From an uncultured Macromonas sp. (GTDB taxonomy: Bacteria > Pseudomonadota > Gammaproteobacteria > Burkholderiales > Burkholderiaceae): DNA of 8,783 nucleotides. The notes below the pieces were generated by a model, which had not been told where the DNA came from, ran no database searches, and saw only the letters and a program-made list of their open reading frames with translations. This document shows, in pieces, positions 5,350-8,783 of this stretch. Position 1 is the first letter of the stretch. Each line of letters starts with the position of its first letter. Where the stretch lies: contig CAMLOF010000117.1 of NCBI GenBank assembly GCA_946481585.1, forward strand, positions 1 through 8,783. The letters run 5' to 3'. The position numbers and the translations under genes were made by a program.

Positions 5350-8300
5350 TCAGGATGCCTCCATCATGCCAGCGGCGGTTTCCATGTCGACCGCCACAAT
5401 GCGGGAGACACCCTGCTCCTGCATGGTCACGCCGATGAGCTGCTTGGCCATTTCCATGGCGATCTTGTTGTGGCTGATGAAAAGGAACTGCGTGTCGGTA
5501 CTCATGCTGGCCACCAGTTTGGCATAGCGTTCAGTGTTGGCGTCGTCTAGAGGGGCGTCCACCTCGTCCAACAGGCAGAACGGCGCCGGGTTGAGCTGGA
5601 AGATGGCGAACACCAACGCAATGGCGGTCAGCGCCTTCTCCCCGCCGGACAGCAGGTGGATGGTCTGGTTCTTCTTGCCTGGGGGTTGCGCCATCACCTG
5701 CACGCCAGCGTCCAGGATTTCTTCGCCCGTCATCACCAATCGAGCCTGCCCACCGCCAAACAGTTCCGGGAACATCTTGCCGAAGTGGGTGTTGACGGTT
5801 TCAAAGGTGTTGCCCAGCAGGTCGCGCGTTTCGGCGTCGATCTTCTTGATCGCGTCTTCCAGTGTGCGGATGGCTTCGTTGAGGTCGTCGGACTGAGCGT
5901 CCAGGAACTGCTTGCGCTCACGGGCCGAAGACAACTCTTCCAAGGCTGCGAGGTTGACTGCCCCCAGCGCCGTGATTTCGCGTTGGCAGCGGTCGATCTC
6001 TCCTTGCAGGCCGTAGAGCTTGACGCCTTCGGCCTCGATGCCTTGCTCCAGCGCTTGCAGGTCGGCCCCGGCTTCGGCCAGCCACTGGTTGTATTGCTCC
6101 AGGCCCAGGCTGGCGGCCTGTTCCTTGAGCTGGAATTCGGTGATGCGCGAACGCAGCGGGTCGAGCTCGCGCTCCAGTTGCAGGCGACGCTCGTCGCTCG
6201 CACGCAGCTTGGCGGTGAGGTCGTCGTACTGGCTGCGCTGGGCGGCCAGTTCCTGCTCACGCTTGAGCTTGGCATCCAGCGCGTCCTGCAAACCGCCCTG
6301 CGCTGCCGCGTCGGACAGACGCTCCAGTTCGCCCTGCGCGCGCTGCTGCTCGTCGGCCAAGGCCAAGGCCTGCTGTCGGGCAGTCTCGATCGTGCGCTGC
6401 AGTTCACCCCGGCGCGCCTCCAGGCTGCGTTGCGAGAAGGTGGCTTCCTGCGCCTGCCGTTCCAGCGCTCGCAACTGTTCGCGCGCCTGGTTCAGGCGGC
6501 GCTCCGCTTCGATCACGCCGTCTTCCAGCTGCGCGTGGCGCTCCTGACCGTCGGCCAGTTGCATGTCCAGCTCCTCAAAGCGCGCTTCGGCGGTCACGCG
6601 GCGCTCCTGCAAGGCCTCCAACTGGTCGTCCACCTCGGCCAAGTCCTGGCTGAGCTGCTCGCTGCGGGCGCGGGCCTGTTCAGCCAGCTGCGTCAGGCGC
6701 AGTGCCTCCACCTGCAGTTCATGCACGCGGGACTGCTGCTCGCTCGCTTCACGGCGCGCAGGCTGCAGGCGCTGGGCCACGTCACCATAGGCGGCCTCGG
6801 CGCGGTTGAGCGCCGTGCGCGCCTCATCGGCGATCAGCGATTGGGCACGCAGCTGCTTTTCCAGGTTCTCGATCTCGTGGGCGCGGGCCAGCAGGCCAGC
6901 CTGTTCGCTGTCGGGCGCGTAGAAGCCCACATGGTGGGCCGTGACGCAGTGCCCCTGGGGCGTGTAGATGGCCGAACCAACTGGCAAGGTGCTGCGTGCG
7001 GCCAGCGCTTCTTCCAGCGTGGCAGCACAGTAGCAGCCGTGCAGCCATTCACCCAGCAGGGCCTGCAAGGCGGCGTCGTGCTGGCGCAAGCGTTGCGCCA
7101 GCGGCGTCAGCCCGGCCACCCCAGCCTGGCCAGCAGCGGCCCCCGCCAAGGGTGGGCTGAAGAATGCCAGCTTGGCAGGCGGTGCATCGGCCGCAAAGGC
7201 ACGCACCATCTCCAGGCGCGACACTTCCAGCGCCCCCATGCGCTCGCGCAAGGCCGCTTCAATGGCGTTTTCCCAGCCGGACTCTGTCTGCAGGCGGCTC
7301 CACAACGCGCCCAAACCGTCCAGGCCATGCTTGGCCAGCCAGGGCTGGAGCTTGCCGTCGGTCTTGAGCTTTTCCTGCAAGGCCTTGAGCGCATCCAGCC
7401 TGGCCGACAGCTCCGCCTGGGCGCGGCTTTCAGTGTTCACCTTGGCCTGGGCCTGGCGGCGCTCCTCGTCCAGCTGTGGCAGCAGTTCCTGCAGTTCCTG
7501 CAGCCGGGCGTCGGCCTGGGCCTGGGTTTCCTGGGCAACTTCCAGCTGCTCGCGCACTTGAATCAAGCGCGTTTCGTCGGGCGCGGCCGTGGCATTGCGA
7601 TCGGCGCTCAGGCGCTCGCGGCGTTGTTGCAATTGGCGCGACTGTTCCTCTATGCCGCGCTGCTCGGCAGCCAGCACCTGTATGGCCTGCTGCACCTGGG
7701 TAACGGCCACCCGCTGCTCAGAAGCCTTGCCCTGGGCCTGGCGCAGGGCGTCCTCCAGCGCGGGCAGTTGCAGCGCCTGTTCCTCAACCTGAGCCGCGAG
7801 TATTTCGCTGTGCTCGGCGGCGGACTCGTTCTGTTCGGCCAGGGTTTCCAACTCGGCCTCGGCGGTTTCCTGGCGCTGCGCCCACTGTGCCACCTGCTCC
7901 TGCAGCTGCACCATGCGCTGTTGAACGCGCTGGCGCCCTTCCACCACGTAGCGGATCTCGGCTTCCAGCTTGGCCACCTCGGCACCCGCCTCGTACAGGC
8001 GGCCCTGTGCCTGGTTGACCTGGTCGCCCGCGTCGTAGTGCGCCTGACGGATGGCTTCCAGGTCGGCCTCCACACGGCGCAGGTCGGCCATGCGGCTTTC
8101 CAGGTCGTTCACCGCCTTGAGCCCGTCGGACTGCACTCGCGCCAGTTCGCCCTCGGCGTCTCGGCGCTTCAGGAACCACAGACGTTGCTGGCTAAGCCCC
8201 ACCTGCGCCTGCAGCGCGTGGTAACGCGCCGCCACCTCGGCCTGCTTTTCCAGCTTTTCCAGGTTGGCGTTGAGTTCGCGCAGGATGTCCTCAACGCGCG

Positions 8301-8783
8301 TCAGGTTCTCGCGCGTGTCGTTGAGCCGGTTGGCCGTTTCGCGCCGACGTTCCTTGTACTTGGACACCCCGGCTGCCTCTTCCAGGAACAGGCGCAGTTC
8401 CTCTGGCTTGGACTCGATGATGCGACTGATGGTGCCCTGGCCGATGATGGCGTAGGCGCGCGGGCCCAGGCCGGTGCCCAGGAACACGTCCTGCACGTCG
8501 CGGCGGCGCACCGGCTGGTTGTTGATGTAGTAGCTGCTGGTGCCGTCGCGCGTGAGCACGCGCTTGACGGCGATCTCGGCAAACTGGCCCCACTGGCCGC
8601 CCGCGCGGTGGTCGGCGTTGTCGAACACCAGTTCCACGCTGGCGCGACTGGCGGGCTTGCGGTGGGTGGTGCCGTTGAAAATCACGTCCTGCATGGACTC
8701 GCCGCGCAGTTCGCTGGCCTTGGACTCACCCAGCACCCAGCGCACCGCGTCCATGATGTTGGACTTGCCGCACCCGTTCGGCC
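5350..8783 (-). CDS. smc: Chromosome segregation protein SMC, N-terminus cut by window edge
   Basis: 1143 residues are visible; about 31 N-terminal residues are missing, for a full length near 1174, normal for bacterial SMC. The dimer, with ScpA and ScpB, organises and segregates the chromosome by ATP-driven loop extrusion. The visible part opens within the Walker A loop (PNGCGKSN), then IMDAVRWVLGES and the conserved IIGQGTISRIIESKPEELR head segment. Two long coiled-coil arms, rich in Gln, Ala, Glu, Leu and Arg, run at about visible residues 165-480 and 640-985 and flank the hinge at about 486-640 (DGLGALWSRL to FYAPDSEQAG). The C-terminal head holds the ABC signature LSGGEKALTA (5623-5652) and Walker B with catalytic glutamate, CLLDEVDAPLDD (about 5542-5577). 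All ATPase motifs that can be seen are intact. The ATG at 8754 is internal (IMDAV), not the true start. It is followed directly by zipA in an operon. Confidence 0.97.
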   Translation of the reverse strand, partial: PNGCGKSNIMDAVRWVLGESKASELRGESMQDVIFNGTTHRKPASRASVELVFDNADHRAGGQWGQFAEIAVKRVLTRDGTSSYYINNQPVRRRDVQDVFLGTGLGPRAYAIIGQGTISRIIESKPEELRLFLEEAAGVSKYKERRRETANRLNDTRENLTRVEDILRELNANLEKLEKQAEVAARYHALQAQVGLSQQRLWFLKRRDAEGELARVQSDGLKAVNDLESRMADLRRVEADLEAIRQAHYDAGDQVNQAQGRLYEAGAEVAKLEAEIRYVVEGRQRVQQRMVQLQEQVAQWAQRQETAEAELETLAEQNESAAEHSEILAAQVEEQALQLPALEDALRQAQGKASEQRVAVTQVQQAIQVLAAEQRGIEEQSRQLQQRRERLSADRNATAAPDETRLIQVREQLEVAQETQAQADARLQELQELLPQLDEERRQAQAKVNTESRAQAELSARLDALKALQEKLKTDGKLQPWLAKHGLDGLGALWSRLQTESGWENAIEAALRERMGALEVSRLEMVRAFAADAPPAKLAFFSPPLAGAAAGQAGVAGLTPLAQRLRQHDAALQALLGEWLHGCYCAATLEEALAARSTLPVGSAIYTPQGHCVTAHHVGFYAPDSEQAGLLARAHEIENLEKQLRAQSLIADEARTALNRAEAAYGDVAQRLQPARREASEQQSRVHELQVEALRLTQLAEQARARSEQLSQDLAEVDDQLEALQERRVTAEARFEELDMQLADGQERHAQLEDGVIEAERRLNQAREQLRALERQAQEATFSQRSLEARRGELQRTIETARQQALALADEQQRAQGELERLSDAAAQGGLQDALDAKLKREQELAAQRSQYDDLTAKLRASDERRLQLERELDPLRSRITEFQLKEQAASLGLEQYNQWLAEAGADLQALEQGIEAEGVKLYGLQGEIDRCQREITALGAVNLAALEELSSARERKQFLDAQSDDLNEAIRTLEDAIKKIDAETRDLLGNTFETVNTHFGKMFPELFGGGQARLVMTGEEILDAGVQVMAQPPGKKNQTIHLLSGGEKALTAIALVFAIFQLNPAPFCLLDEVDAPLDDANTERYAKLVASMSTDTQFLFISHNKIAMEMAKQLIGVTMQEQGVSRIVAVDMETAAGMMEAS
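5358..5362 (-). promoter_or_regulatory. zipA ribosome binding site inside the smc 3' end
   Basis: The minus strand reads GGAGG, 10 bases before the zipA ATG, within the last codons of smc. This supports translational coupling of the two genes. Confidence 0.75.

Noticed and set aside
5733..8593. Numerous alternative-frame open frames inside smc on both strands
   Set aside because: They are Ser/Arg/Ala-rich shadow frames caused by the GC-rich coiled-coil repeats of smc; none shows a domain, a start signal or independent support.

Overview
The window is GC-rich chromosomal DNA that looks like a betaproteobacterium of the order Burkholderiales, probably Comamonadaceae. That placement rests on remembered protein style (YgiQ, SMC, divergent ZipA) and on the smc-zipA gene pair; no search was run. 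I see no tRNA, rRNA, insertion sequence, CRISPR array or prophage, and base composition is even apart from one AT-richer intergenic gap at about 3730-3841.

Layout. Positions 1-1360 (minus strand) hold the N-terminal part of a YgiQ-type radical SAM protein, cut by the window edge just after its iron-sulfur cysteine motif. Upstream on the same strand is a MarR-family regulator (1446-1919). It is divergent, across a 106-bp control region, from a TRAP-transporter substrate-binding protein (2026-3078, plus strand) that has no membrane subunits beside it. A strong intrinsic terminator follows (3104-3143). Next come a zinc-ribbon Nudix hydrolase (3175-3729) and a standalone Hpt phosphotransfer protein (3842-4195), both on the plus strand. 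They converge on a minus-strand pair: smc (5350-8783, cut at its 5' end inside the Walker A motif) and zipA (4208-5347), separated by 2 bp.

How the genes work together. SMC and ZipA link chromosome organisation with division-ring assembly and are almost certainly co-transcribed and translationally coupled. The MarR protein probably controls the divergent periplasmic binding protein and itself. The Nudix and Hpt genes look like single-gene units with their own promoters.

Most of the window is conserved housekeeping sequence, and I found no convincing unknown multi-gene system. The points worth a second look are two genes (marR and the Nudix gene) with promoter spacing that predicts leaderless mRNAs, an orphan TRAP binding protein, an orphan Hpt protein sitting where ligA would be expected after zipA, and an Ala/Gln/Glu-rich insert in YgiQ.
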